64,000 nt of DNA from Limiplasma sp036645955 (GTDB taxonomy: Bacteria; Bacillota; Clostridia; Christensenellales; Aristaeellaceae), in NCBI GenBank assembly GCA_036645955.1, contig JAVXND010000012.1, forward strand, positions 3,326-67,325, read 5' to 3'. The notes beneath the pieces were generated by a model. The model searched no databases, was not told the DNA's origin, and saw nothing but the letters and a program-made list of their open reading frames with translations. A program made the translations under genes and the position numbers. Within the stretch, counting starts at the first letter, position 1. Each line of letters opens with the position of its first letter. This document shows positions 52,659 to 60,455 of the stretch, piece after piece.

Positions 52659-53705
52659 ATGCTTAAAATCGGAGTGGTCGGTTGCGGAAAGATCACCGAG
52701 GTTCGCCATGCGCCCGAATACGCGGAAAATCCAGCGGCGGTGGTGACTGCTTGGTATGATGCGTTTCCCGAAAAAGCAAGCGCCATGGCTGAAAAGTTTG
52801 GCGGCAAGGCTTTTGACAGCGTAGAGGCTTTGTTAAACAGCGGCGTAGAGGCCGTGAGCGTGTGCGTTGCCAACAATGCCCATGCCGATGTAACGGTGCA
52901 GGCCTTGGAGGCAGGCTGTCATGTGCTTTGCGAAAAGCCCATGGCAACCACCTTGGCAGATTGCGAACGGATGACAGCCGCTGCACAGAAAGCGGGCAAA
53001 CGCCTGCTGCTTGGGCACAACCAGCGTTTTGCGCTTGCGCATGTGGAAGCACGCAAAATGATTGCGGCAGGTGAAATAGGGCGCGTGCTCACTTTTCATA
53101 CCATGTTTGGGCACCCTGGGCCTGAAGGGTGGACGGGTCAAAAAAACAGCTGGTTTTTTGATAAATCACGCGCGGCTCTGGGCACCCTGGCAGACTTAGG
53201 CATTCACAAAACGGATTTGATCCATTTTTTGATTGGCCAGCCCATTACACAAGTGTGCGCCGTGCTCTCCACTGCGGATAAGACGTATCCCGACGGCAAG
53301 CCTGTGGATGTGGATGACAATGCGCTTTGCCTGTATGCAACCGATCAGGGCGTAACAGGTCAAATGCATGTGAGCTGGACAAACTACGGTGCTGAAAACA
53401 ATTCCACGCAAATCTATGGCACAAAAGGCGTGCTCAGGCTTTATGACGATGCAGAGTATTCCTTGATTTTGGAACGCCGCGATGGTTCGGTTGAAAAGCG
53501 CAGGCTCGATGAAATGACCTCCAATAAACAGCAGACCTCTGGCCAACGCACAAACACAGGCGTGATTGACGAGTTCATCCGCGCCATCCAATCAGGCGAA
53601 CCTTCTGTGATTGACGCACAGGAAGCGCTCAAGGCAATGCGCGTTATCTTTGCCGCCGAAGCTTCTGCCAAAAGCGGCCGCGTGATTGCGGTGAAACAGT
53701 CTTAA
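52659..53705 (+). CDS. Gfo/Idh/MocA family sugar dehydrogenase
   Basis: 348 aa NAD(P)-dependent oxidoreductase. The Rossmann motif is IGVVGCGKI (residues 4-12), the catalytic lysine is in CEKPM (about 94), and the second domain contains DLGIHKTDLIHFLIG (about 185), with the catalytic-type histidine. It lies 29 bases after the permease gene and ends at a bidirectional terminator. It probably oxidises the imported sugar or inositol-like compound; the substrate is unknown. Confidence 0.88.
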   Translation: MLKIGVVGCGKITEVRHAPEYAENPAAVVTAWYDAFPEKASAMAEKFGGKAFDSVEALLNSGVEAVSVCVANNAHADVTVQALEAGCHVLCEKPMATTLADCERMTAAAQKAGKRLLLGHNQRFALAHVEARKMIAAGEIGRVLTFHTMFGHPGPEGWTGQKNSWFFDKSRAALGTLADLGIHKTDLIHFLIGQPITQVCAVLSTADKTYPDGKPVDVDDNALCLYATDQGVTGQMHVSWTNYGAENNSTQIYGTKGVLRLYDDAEYSLILERRDGSVEKRRLDEMTSNKQQTSGQRTNTGVIDEFIRAIQSGEPSVIDAQEALKAMRVIFAAEASAKSGRVIAVKQS

Positions 53706-53710
53706 AATGC

Positions 53711-53738
53711 GAAAAGGAAGCTCACGCTTCCATTTCGC
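53711..53738. terminator. Bidirectional hairpin between the dehydrogenase and the ROK repressor
   Basis: CGAAAaGGAAGC and GCTTCCaTTTCG pair around a four-base loop, with one mismatch. It lies between convergent genes and overlaps the repressor stop codon. Confidence 0.6.
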
Positions 53739-54909
53739 CGATAAGCTGTTCGCAATGCTTTACAAGCAGTTCGTTTTGCGCAAGCGCCACGGCGGCGTGC
53801 AAATTGAGCGGCTCTTCATCCAAAAGGTGGATATCCACGGCATGCTTTTGGGTAAAAACACTTTTTAAGTACAGCGCATCCAGCATGTGGAAGTAGAGGC
53901 TCCGCTGACGGTTGAGCCAGCGGCAATAAATAACCAGCTCTTGCGGATCGTAGCTCATGATGATGGTGGAGGTTGTATCTACCAAATAACGCATGGCTTG
54001 CGAAAAAATCTTGTTGGCTATGGGGTCGCCCTCGGCCATCAGCGTGAGCACTTCATCCACATGTGCGCAATGGTTGCCCGATTGTGCATTATACTGCTTG
54101 ACAATACCAATGTCAGAGCAGTATAGTTCTAAACAGCCTGTATTGCCGCAGCTGCAGGGAATGCCATCGCGGCGCACGGTTAAGTGGCCAATTTCGCCCG
54201 CTAAGCTGTGCGTGCCGCGAAATACTTGCCCGCCAATCATAAGCGCGGAGCTAATGCCGTCGCATATGGACAGGTATACCGCACAGCGGCTTTGCTTGAG
54301 CTGGCCGGAATGCTCAAGGTATTGGATGCAGGCATATACATCCTTATCAACGGCTACAGGCAGATGCAAGGCTTCGCTCAAACGGTTTGCAAGCGGAAAG
54401 CGCTGCCACATCGGCGCACAGGAAAGCTGTAAAACGGTTCCGCTTTCATAATCTGCGGGGCCGGGCACGGTTACGCCCACGCCAAAGCAACGCTTACACG
54501 GGGCTTCGGCGCTGGAAAGCAAATCCTGCACTACCGCGGCAACCTCGGCAGTATAGGATTCAGGCCCCATTGCGCCAGGGGCAAGCTCTTTGGTCACAGA
54601 ACGCAGGCATTGCCCCGCAAGGTCAAATAACCCTGCTTCCATGCTGGTGGGCCGAATGCTTACGGCCGCTAAAACACCCAGCTCACGGTTGATCTGATAG
54701 CGAACCGCACGCCGCCCCCCATCCGAAGGTGCTACGCCGCCGTCGGTAACCAGCTTCCTTTGCACAAGCTCCGCCATTACATTGTGCACGGTGGAAGCGG
54801 GCAGACCTGTTAAACTGCAAAGCTGGGGCTTGGTACTGCAGGGAATGCGCAACAGCGCAAGCATGAGGGTTTGCGCATGGCTTGGTTTTCCGTTTGTCGT
54901 ACGCGACAT
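53722..54909 (-). CDS. ROK family transcriptional repressor (NagC/XylR type)
   Basis: 395 aa. An N-terminal winged helix-turn-helix (about residues 10-70, with STKPQLCSLTGLPASTVHNVM) is joined to a ROK sugar-binding domain carrying the zinc motif GHLTVRRDGIPCSCGNTGCLE (about 244-264). It is divergent from the HAD/DHS-like/kinase/isomerase set and has its own consensus promoter. It very likely controls that set, and perhaps the adjacent importer, in response to a sugar or sugar phosphate. Confidence 0.9.
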   Translation of the reverse strand: MSRTTNGKPSHAQTLMLALLRIPCSTKPQLCSLTGLPASTVHNVMAELVQRKLVTDGGVAPSDGGRRAVRYQINRELGVLAAVSIRPTSMEAGLFDLAGQCLRSVTKELAPGAMGPESYTAEVAAVVQDLLSSAEAPCKRCFGVGVTVPGPADYESGTVLQLSCAPMWQRFPLANRLSEALHLPVAVDKDVYACIQYLEHSGQLKQSRCAVYLSICDGISSALMIGGQVFRGTHSLAGEIGHLTVRRDGIPCSCGNTGCLELYCSDIGIVKQYNAQSGNHCAHVDEVLTLMAEGDPIANKIFSQAMRYLVDTTSTIIMSYDPQELVIYCRWLNRQRSLYFHMLDALYLKSVFTQKHAVDIHLLDEEPLNLHAAVALAQNELLVKHCEQLIGEMEA

Positions 54910-54933
54910 CTTTTTTTGCCCTCCTTCTGTTCT

Positions 54934-54953
54934 AACTAATGTTCAACTTATGT
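54934..54953. promoter_or_regulatory. Direct-repeat operator candidate for the ROK repressor
   Basis: AACTAATGT and AACTTATGT lie 11 bases apart (one helical turn) between the repressor promoter and its start codon. Confidence 0.4.
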
Positions 54954-54976
54954 AAACCAATTAAAGAAGTAATGCC

Positions 54977-55005
54977 ATTGTAACAGCAAACCGAACCAAT
55001 GTCAA
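54977..55005 (-). promoter_or_regulatory. Promoter of the ROK repressor gene
   Basis: TTGACA and TACAAT on the minus strand with a 17-base spacer. Confidence 0.75.
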
Positions 55006-55033
55006 TGCAAAACAAATAAGGAGGGTGCTTCCC

Positions 55034-55855
55034 ATGAATCATTCCTTGGAAATAATCAATGCAGGTACGGCAAGAACAAGGCCTTTTCGCTATGCGGTGC
55101 TCGATTTTGACGGTACCCTGAGCCTGATACGAGAGGGCTGGCAAAAAATCATGATACCCTACTTTACACAAGCCCTGCAAAGCACGCCAGAGGGTGCAAA
55201 ACGTGAATACAAAGAGCTTGAAGCGCTTGCGCGTGAGTTTATCTTTTTGCATACGGGCAAGCAAACCATATACCAATGCATTGCCTTGGCTGAAGAAATT
55301 CAAAAGCTGGGCGGGCGGCCGTTGGACGCGCAAAGCTATAAGGACGAATACCATCGCCGATTGCTTCAGCAGATTGACCACCGCCTAAGCGGGCTGGCGA
55401 GCGGGGCAACGGACCCCGAAGCCCTTACTGTGCCAGGCAGCTATGAACTGCTAAGGATGCTTCGCCGCCACGGCGTAGCGCTGTATTTGGCCAGCGGAAC
55501 CGATGATGAATATGTACAGCAGGAGGTTCGCCTGCTCAAGCTGGATGGCTATTTTGATGGGCATATTTACGGTGCCCAGCAAGATTATCATACTTTTTCA
55601 AAGAAAATGGTCATTGAACGCATTCTCCGTGAAAACCATCTTTCGGGAGATGAACTCTTGGGCTTTGGTGATGGTTATGTGGAAATTGAAAACATCAAAG
55701 AGGTTGGCGGCTATGCCGTTGGGGTAGCCAGCGAGGAAACCAAGCGCGAGGGCATAGACGAGTGGAAACGCGAGCGCTTGATTCGTGCGGGTGCCAATCT
55801 CATTATCCCAGATTATCGCGGGATTTCGGAGCTGGAAAATTACTTGTTTGCTTAA
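55034..55855 (+). CDS. HAD superfamily phosphatase
   Basis: 273 aa. Motif I is VLDFDGTLS (about 24-32) with the nucleophile aspartate, motif II is ASGTDDE (about 156), motif III lysine is in FSKKMV (about 191), and motif IV is GFGDGYVEIEN (about 210). The insertion after motif I suggests a cap of subfamily I. It is not a GmhB-type histidinol-phosphatase-like protein, since its motif I lacks the GmhB context. GGAGG is nine bases before the ATG. It is the first gene of a five-gene set, so its substrate is probably a sugar phosphate. Confidence 0.82.
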   Translation: MNHSLEIINAGTARTRPFRYAVLDFDGTLSLIREGWQKIMIPYFTQALQSTPEGAKREYKELEALAREFIFLHTGKQTIYQCIALAEEIQKLGGRPLDAQSYKDEYHRRLLQQIDHRLSGLASGATDPEALTVPGSYELLRMLRRHGVALYLASGTDDEYVQQEVRLLKLDGYFDGHIYGAQQDYHTFSKKMVIERILRENHLSGDELLGFGDGYVEIENIKEVGGYAVGVASEETKREGIDEWKRERLIRAGANLIIPDYRGISELENYLFA

Positions 55856-55875
55856 TCAGAAAGGAAGCGTGAACC

Positions 55876-56844
55876 ATGCCATTTCAAATGTTTGATCGCT
55901 CAAGGCTCAAGCTGTTACCCATTCGCGAACGCATTCATGATGTGGATTTGTCCATCATGATGGATCCAAACGCGCCGATTGCCTATCATCATCCCACCAT
56001 TGACCTGTTGGTGGAGCGTGTGAAAACGGCTCGTAAAAACAATCGCCCTGTGCTGATGATGATGGGCGCACATGTCATTCGCGCGGGTGCGGCACCTCTT
56101 TTGATTCGTTTAATGCGCGAAGGGTGGATTACGCATTTTGCCTTAAACGGCGCAGGCGGAATTCATGACTTTGAGTTTGCCATGATTGGTGCCACCACAG
56201 AAAGCGTGGCAAAATATATTTCCGAAGGGCAATTTGGTCTATGGCAGGAGGACGGTTTGTACAACCGCGCCGTAAACGAAGGTGCGCGGGAGGGGCTGGG
56301 CTTTGGTGAGTCCCTGGGCAAGTTTATTTGGGAAAACAACTTTCCAAACCGTGAACAGAGCTTATTTGCGGCAGGGTATTGCCAGCAGGTGCCTGTAACG
56401 GTGCATGTGGGCATTGGCTGTGACATTGTACACGAACAGCCTAATGCAGATGGTGCCGCCATTGGAGAAGCCTCCTACCGTGATTTTTTGATTTACGCAA
56501 ACACAATTGAGAGCCTTGAGGGCGGCGTGTTTCTGAACTTTGGTTCGGCGGTTATCGGCCCCGAGGTTTACCTGAAAGCGCTTTCCATGAGCCGCAATGT
56601 AAAAAAACAGCAGGGGGAAACGGTGGGTAATTTCACCACGGCTGTGTTTGACCTGTTGCCGCTGGAAGGAAAGAACATTCATGAAACGCCTCCAAAGAGC
56701 GATCCGCGCTATTATTTTCGCCCTTGGAAAACCATCATGGCGCGCACGGTGGAGGGCGGCGGCGAAAGCTTTTACGTGCAAGGTCAGCATCGGGATACCG
56801 TGGCGGCGCTTTATCATGGATTGATGGGGGGAAATGCAAAATGA
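55876..56844 (+). CDS. Deoxyhypusine-synthase-like protein of unknown function
   Basis: 322 aa, not securely assigned. By eye the segment MMGAHVIRAGAAPLLIRLM, followed by an NGAGGIHDFEFAM motif, resembles the region of deoxyhypusine synthases that reads G-x-M-x-x-AG then TGAN-x-x-HD, and VFLNFGSAVIGPEVYLKAL resembles the later GGG-x-PK region of that NAD-binding fold. I see no obvious equivalent of the catalytic lysine region. Bacteria generally have no eIF5A to modify, and the gene is packed between a HAD phosphatase and a PfkB kinase (4-base overlap). A role in sugar or polyamine-like chemistry using NAD is inference. Confidence 0.5.
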   Translation: MPFQMFDRSRLKLLPIRERIHDVDLSIMMDPNAPIAYHHPTIDLLVERVKTARKNNRPVLMMMGAHVIRAGAAPLLIRLMREGWITHFALNGAGGIHDFEFAMIGATTESVAKYISEGQFGLWQEDGLYNRAVNEGAREGLGFGESLGKFIWENNFPNREQSLFAAGYCQQVPVTVHVGIGCDIVHEQPNADGAAIGEASYRDFLIYANTIESLEGGVFLNFGSAVIGPEVYLKALSMSRNVKKQQGETVGNFTTAVFDLLPLEGKNIHETPPKSDPRYYFRPWKTIMARTVEGGGESFYVQGQHRDTVAALYHGLMGGNAK

Positions 56845-57875
56845 AGCGGGCAAGGCTGTTGGAGCTGATGAAAGGCTTTCCGAGCCTGCGCGTGGCGGTG
56901 ATGGGGGATTTGTTTCTGGATCGCTGGTTAACGGTAGATCCAGCGCTGGATGAACCTTCTGTAGAAACGGGGCTGACCGCGCGGCAGGTGGTGGAGAGCC
57001 TAAGCTGTGCGGGCGCGGCGGGTACGGTGCTTAACAACCTGAGTGAGCTGGGCATTGGCAAGCTCTATGCCATTGGCTTGCTGGGGATGGATGGGGAAGG
57101 CTATGAGGTAAAACGCGCACTTGAAAAACGAGGCGTGGATTTGTCTTTGCTTGTGTGCAGTGAGCAGGTGGTTACCCCCGCTTATGTCAAGCCCATGTTT
57201 CTGCAAAAAAACGGTACCCTGTTAGAGGGCAACCGCATGGACATCAAAAACCGTTGCAAAACGCCTGAAGCGCTTCAAAAAGCTTTGCTTGAAAAGCTAT
57301 ACGAAGCGGCGGAGCAGGTAGACGCGATTGTGGTGCTGGATCAGCTTGCCGATGAAGATACGGGCGTGGTAACGGCCATGGTGCGAAATGCGCTGGCAGA
57401 ACTAGGTAAAACACACAAGGAGCTGCTGATTTATGCGGATTCACGCTCGTTCATTGATCGCTTTTTGCATGTAACAATCAAGTGCAACAATTTGGAAGCG
57501 GCGGAAATGACGGGCTTGCATGGCGGTGAACCCTTTTGTAAAGAGGAGGTTTTTGAGGCGCTTTCCGCCTTGTCCCGTCAAACAGAAAAGCAGGTGTTTG
57601 TAACCTGCAACGCCCATGGCGTGGCGTTTAGCGAAGGGGGAAGGCCGCACCTATTGCCCTGCGTAAAGCAACCATTTCCCATCGATGTTTGCGGTGCGGG
57701 GGATGCGTGTACGGCTGGCATAATCAGTGCGCTTTGTTCGGGCGGCCTGCCAAGCGAGGCGGCGGAGCTTGGCAACCTGTGCGCGGGGGTAACCGTGCGC
57801 AAACTGGGCACAACGGGCACCGCGAACCAGCAAGAGGTGCTTGCGTTATTTGAAGAACAGGAGGCAGAGCTTTGA
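56841..57875 (+). CDS. PfkB family carbohydrate kinase, HldE/RfaE-like
   Basis: 344 aa. It begins with VAVMGDLFLDRWL (about 18-30), has GAAGTVLNNLSELGIGKLYAIGLLG (nucleoside/sugar region) and a C-terminal anion-hole motif VCGAGDACTAG (about 277-287), the PfkB signature. The GDLFLD start resembles the kinase domain of HldE (heptose 7-phosphate kinase) rather than fructokinase. The nucleotidyltransferase domain of HldE is absent. The ATG overlaps the upstream stop. With the GmhA-like isomerase two genes downstream, it suggests heptose-like sugar phosphates. Confidence 0.82.
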   Translation: MKRARLLELMKGFPSLRVAVMGDLFLDRWLTVDPALDEPSVETGLTARQVVESLSCAGAAGTVLNNLSELGIGKLYAIGLLGMDGEGYEVKRALEKRGVDLSLLVCSEQVVTPAYVKPMFLQKNGTLLEGNRMDIKNRCKTPEALQKALLEKLYEAAEQVDAIVVLDQLADEDTGVVTAMVRNALAELGKTHKELLIYADSRSFIDRFLHVTIKCNNLEAAEMTGLHGGEPFCKEEVFEALSALSRQTEKQVFVTCNAHGVAFSEGGRPHLLPCVKQPFPIDVCGAGDACTAGIISALCSGGLPSEAAELGNLCAGVTVRKLGTTGTANQQEVLALFEEQEAEL

Positions 57876-58804
57876 AAGAATGGGTATTGGCCTTTGATAT
57901 GGGCGGGTCCAAATTATGCGTGGGATTGGTGAACCGCGAGGGAACCATCCTTTGGGAAAAGAAACAGCCGTGGGCACCCCGCAGTGGGAGCGATGTTATG
58001 GAGGCGCTGTTATGCGCGGGCAAAGAAGCCTTGCTTCAAAACCCCGACATAAGCCCTTCCCTCATTGGCGCGACCATTCCCGGCATTGCCGACCCAGAAC
58101 GCGGCATTTGGCTCAATGCAAGCTTTTCAGGTATTCATGATTTGGCTGTGGCAGAGGAGCTTAGCAAGGCTTTTGCTTTGCCTGCCTTTGCCGATAACGA
58201 TGGGCAGGCTTGCGCTTTGGCGGAGCACATGTTTGGAGCAGGGCATAATTGTGATGATTTTTTATACCTGACAATATCCAATGGCATTGGCGGCGGCGTG
58301 TTTTGCGGGGGCAAGCTGCTCAAGGGCGCGTACAACGGCGCAGGGGAGTTGGGGCATTGCACGGTTGTGGAAAATGGTCGGTTATGCAATTGCGGCAAAC
58401 ACGGTTGCTTGGAGGCCTATGCGGCGGGACCGGGGATTTCCCAAACCTACTACGAGCTTTTTGGCGGCGAAAAAACGGGCGAAGAGCTGGCACAAATGGC
58501 GCATGAGGGTGATGAAAACGCCCTGCGTTGCTGGGCGCTGGAGGGCGAATATTTAGGCTGTACCATCGCCTTTGCGGCAAATGTGCTCAATCCGCAGAGG
58601 GTGATTTTGGGCGGCGGGCTTTCGCTTGCGTTTGCGCTATACGAAGCATCACTCAAGCTATCCATCAGCAGACATTTGTTTCGCAAACCCAATGAAGCCC
58701 TTGAGGTGATGGCTACGCCGCTCGGCTACCATGGCGGATTGCTAGGCGCGGCGGCGGTTGCGTTTTACCGTGCTGAAACAAAAAATGAAGCAAACAGAAC
58801 CTAA
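57872..58804 (+). CDS. ROK family sugar kinase
   Basis: 310 aa. The phosphate-binding motif is AFDMGGSKLCVGLV (about 7-20), the catalytic aspartate lies in FADNDGQAC (about 106), and the ROK zinc motif is GHCTVVENGRLCNCGKHGCLE (about 166-186). It is a kinase, not a repressor, since it lacks a DNA-binding domain. It has a TTG start overlapping the PfkB stop, with GGAGG seven bases upstream. Glucose-, mannose- or N-acetylmannosamine-type substrates are usual for the family. Confidence 0.87.
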   Translation: MKEWVLAFDMGGSKLCVGLVNREGTILWEKKQPWAPRSGSDVMEALLCAGKEALLQNPDISPSLIGATIPGIADPERGIWLNASFSGIHDLAVAEELSKAFALPAFADNDGQACALAEHMFGAGHNCDDFLYLTISNGIGGGVFCGGKLLKGAYNGAGELGHCTVVENGRLCNCGKHGCLEAYAAGPGISQTYYELFGGEKTGEELAQMAHEGDENALRCWALEGEYLGCTIAFAANVLNPQRVILGGGLSLAFALYEASLKLSISRHLFRKPNEALEVMATPLGYHGGLLGAAAVAFYRAETKNEANRT

Positions 58805-58824
58805 TACAACAGGAGGGTGAAAGC

Positions 58825-59397
58825 ATGTATCAGGAATTATTGGACGCATACCGCGCCGAACTGATTGAGCACATCAACCGTGTGGATGCGGCGCAATTTG
58901 AAGCTTTTGTGCAAATTTTACTCAACGCTTATCATCAAGATAAGCAGATTTTTATCATGGGCAATGGCGGCAGTGCGGCCACCTCAAACCATTTTGTATG
59001 TGACTTTGGCAAAAATGCGGTTCAGGGAAACAAACGCCGCTTCCGAATTCTTTCCGTGTGCGACAACCTTGAAAAAATAACCGCCTTGGGAAATGATTTA
59101 TCGTTTGATGAAATTTTTCGCCAACAATTGATGAACCTGATGAACGATGAGGATGTGTTGATTGCAATCAGCGCCAGCGGAAATTCACCTGATTTGGTGC
59201 GTGCTTTGGAATATGCAAATGAACGTCATGCGCATATTGTATCGCTTGCTGGGTTTGACGGCGGAAAAATCAAGCCGCTTTCCCAAGTGACCCTGTTGGC
59301 TGAAATGTCCTCCTACGAGCGCATTGAGGATATGCATTTGATGATTTTGCACATGGTGGTTTGCTTTATGAAGGAGCATCAGGAATTGCTGGGATAA
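58825..59397 (+). CDS. SIS-domain isomerase, GmhA-like (phosphoheptose isomerase type)
   Basis: 190 aa. The GmhA-type phosphate-binding segments are GNGGSAATSNHFVCDF (about 49-64) and ISASGNSPDLV (about 114-124), and the C-terminal ERIEDMHLMILHM holds the acid/histidine pair (E/D and H) expected in the active site. GmhA converts sedoheptulose 7-phosphate to a heptose 7-phosphate. In a Gram-positive context without other lipopolysaccharide genes, a related ketose/aldose phosphate isomerisation in catabolism or S-layer glycan synthesis is possible. It is the last gene of the set. Confidence 0.85.
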   Translation: MYQELLDAYRAELIEHINRVDAAQFEAFVQILLNAYHQDKQIFIMGNGGSAATSNHFVCDFGKNAVQGNKRRFRILSVCDNLEKITALGNDLSFDEIFRQQLMNLMNDEDVLIAISASGNSPDLVRALEYANERHAHIVSLAGFDGGKIKPLSQVTLLAEMSSYERIEDMHLMILHMVVCFMKEHQELLG

Positions 59398-59412
59398 AAG
59401 ACGAATGCAAAG

Positions 59413-59458
59413 GCGATAGGGGATTGAGGCCGGTTGGAATGCCTTGCTTCCCTATCGC
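59413..59458. other. Inverted repeat with inner stem between convergent genes
   Basis: GCGATAGGG and CCCTATCGC enclose an inner AGGC/GCCT pair with symmetric five-base internal loops and a ten-base loop. It lies between the isomerase and CobO genes and may be a bidirectional terminator, although no T tract follows on either strand. Confidence 0.4.
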
Positions 59459-59499
59459 AACAGACCCAAGCGCTTCTGTATCGGGAGGCGGCGGTGCTT

Positions 59500-60012
59500 T
59501 CAGTATTCCACACCTTTTCTGGCTTGTATACCGCGCTCAAAGGGGTGTCGGTGACAAACCATTTCTGTGGAGTAATCAGCCATTTCACGCATCCACGGCG
59601 CGGGAGAACGTCCCGTGAGAATGATTTCTTGCTCTGCGGGGCGTTCCAGCACCGTTTTGTGCAGGAGCGATTGATCAATCATTCCACTTTCCCATGCACA
59701 GCAGGCTTCATCCAACACCAACAAATCGCAGGGAAGCTTCCTTGCTTGATGCAGACAATCGTTTTGTGCGGCTTGCAACAACTGCTTTTCTGCATCTGTC
59801 ATTTCAAAGGTGAACCTTCCGCTCGGATCATTTGCAATCACCACAGCGCCAAGCTTGCGCAAGCCATCCAGTTCACCGCTACAGCCATCCTTCAAAAATT
59901 GAACAATGGTTACGCGCAGTCCCTGACAAAGCGCGCGCAAAGCAAGCCCCATTGCCGCGGTGGTTTTTCCTTTGCCATTTCCCCAATATAAATGCACAAG
60001 CCCTTGATTCAT
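59500..60012 (-). CDS. cobO: Corrinoid (cob(I)alamin) adenosyltransferase, CobO/BtuR type
   Basis: 170 aa. P-loop GNGKGKTTAAMGLALRA (about 11-27), then IVQFLKDG, LVLDEACCA (Walker B-like) and a C-terminal HPFERGIQARKGVEY, the usual family ending. It adenosylates cobalamin using ATP. GGAGG lies ten bases before the ATG. It is the last gene of the ArsR-led run; no other cobalamin genes are nearby, so its place there may be chance or may reflect corrinoid-dependent chemistry. Confidence 0.9.
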   Translation of the reverse strand: MNQGLVHLYWGNGKGKTTAAMGLALRALCQGLRVTIVQFLKDGCSGELDGLRKLGAVVIANDPSGRFTFEMTDAEKQLLQAAQNDCLHQARKLPCDLLVLDEACCAWESGMIDQSLLHKTVLERPAEQEIILTGRSPAPWMREMADYSTEMVCHRHPFERGIQARKGVEY

Positions 60013-60053
60013 TTGCGAAGCGCCTCCATTTCCGATTCCATTTATCCTATTCC

Positions 60054-60431
60054 TTAGAAGCCCAGCTTGTGCAGCAGCTTTTCCACATCCGCCGTTTTCA
60101 GAGCCTTGCCCATGGAAACAACCTTTTCATTGACAACCAGCGCGGGCATACTCATCACGCCATACGTCATAATTTTTTGCAGGTCGGTCACGTATTCCAC
60201 TTCAACAGAAGCCCCCATGCTCTTGACCGCTTCTTTTGTGCTTTCCAGCAAAGCATGACAGGTGGGACAGCCCGTGCCAAGCACCTTGATACAGCATAGA
60301 CCGTCCTTTGCCTCGGTACAGCAGTCGTTTGCAGTCTCCGCCTCTTCGGAGGTCGGACAGCCGCTATTGCACGCGCAGGCGGGAGCCTTCTTTTCCTCTT
60401 CCTTTTTCTTACCCAAGCCAAACAATGCCAT
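60054..60431 (-). CDS. Small thioredoxin-like protein with cysteine-rich N-terminus
   Basis: 125 aa. The C-terminal 75 residues resemble the TM0996/MTH895 family (redox-active disulfide protein 2): the active site is KVLGTGCPTCHALLE with a CPTC pair, and the cis-proline region is MSMPALVV. Ahead of it is a lysine-rich start and about 45 residues with eight cysteines (ACACNSGCP, NDCCTEAKDGLCC), which could bind a metal or metalloid. GGAGG is eight bases before the ATG. This family often accompanies ArsP-like permeases. Confidence 0.82.
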   Translation of the reverse strand: MALFGLGKKKEEEKKAPACACNSGCPTSEEAETANDCCTEAKDGLCCIKVLGTGCPTCHALLESTKEAVKSMGASVEVEYVTDLQKIMTYGVMSMPALVVNEKVVSMGKALKTADVEKLLHKLGF

Positions 60432-60455
60432 GATATTTTCCTCCTTCAAATTCCG

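Noticed and set aside
55034..55855. Assigning the HAD protein as GmhB, the heptose bisphosphate phosphatase
   Set aside because: Motif I is VLDFDGTLS and the layout fits a different HAD subfamily; the GmhB pattern and metal-binding loop are absent.
59379..59678. A minus-strand open frame covering the gap and the end of cobO
   Set aside because: It is out of frame with cobO, which has its full family C-terminus, and shows no family features.
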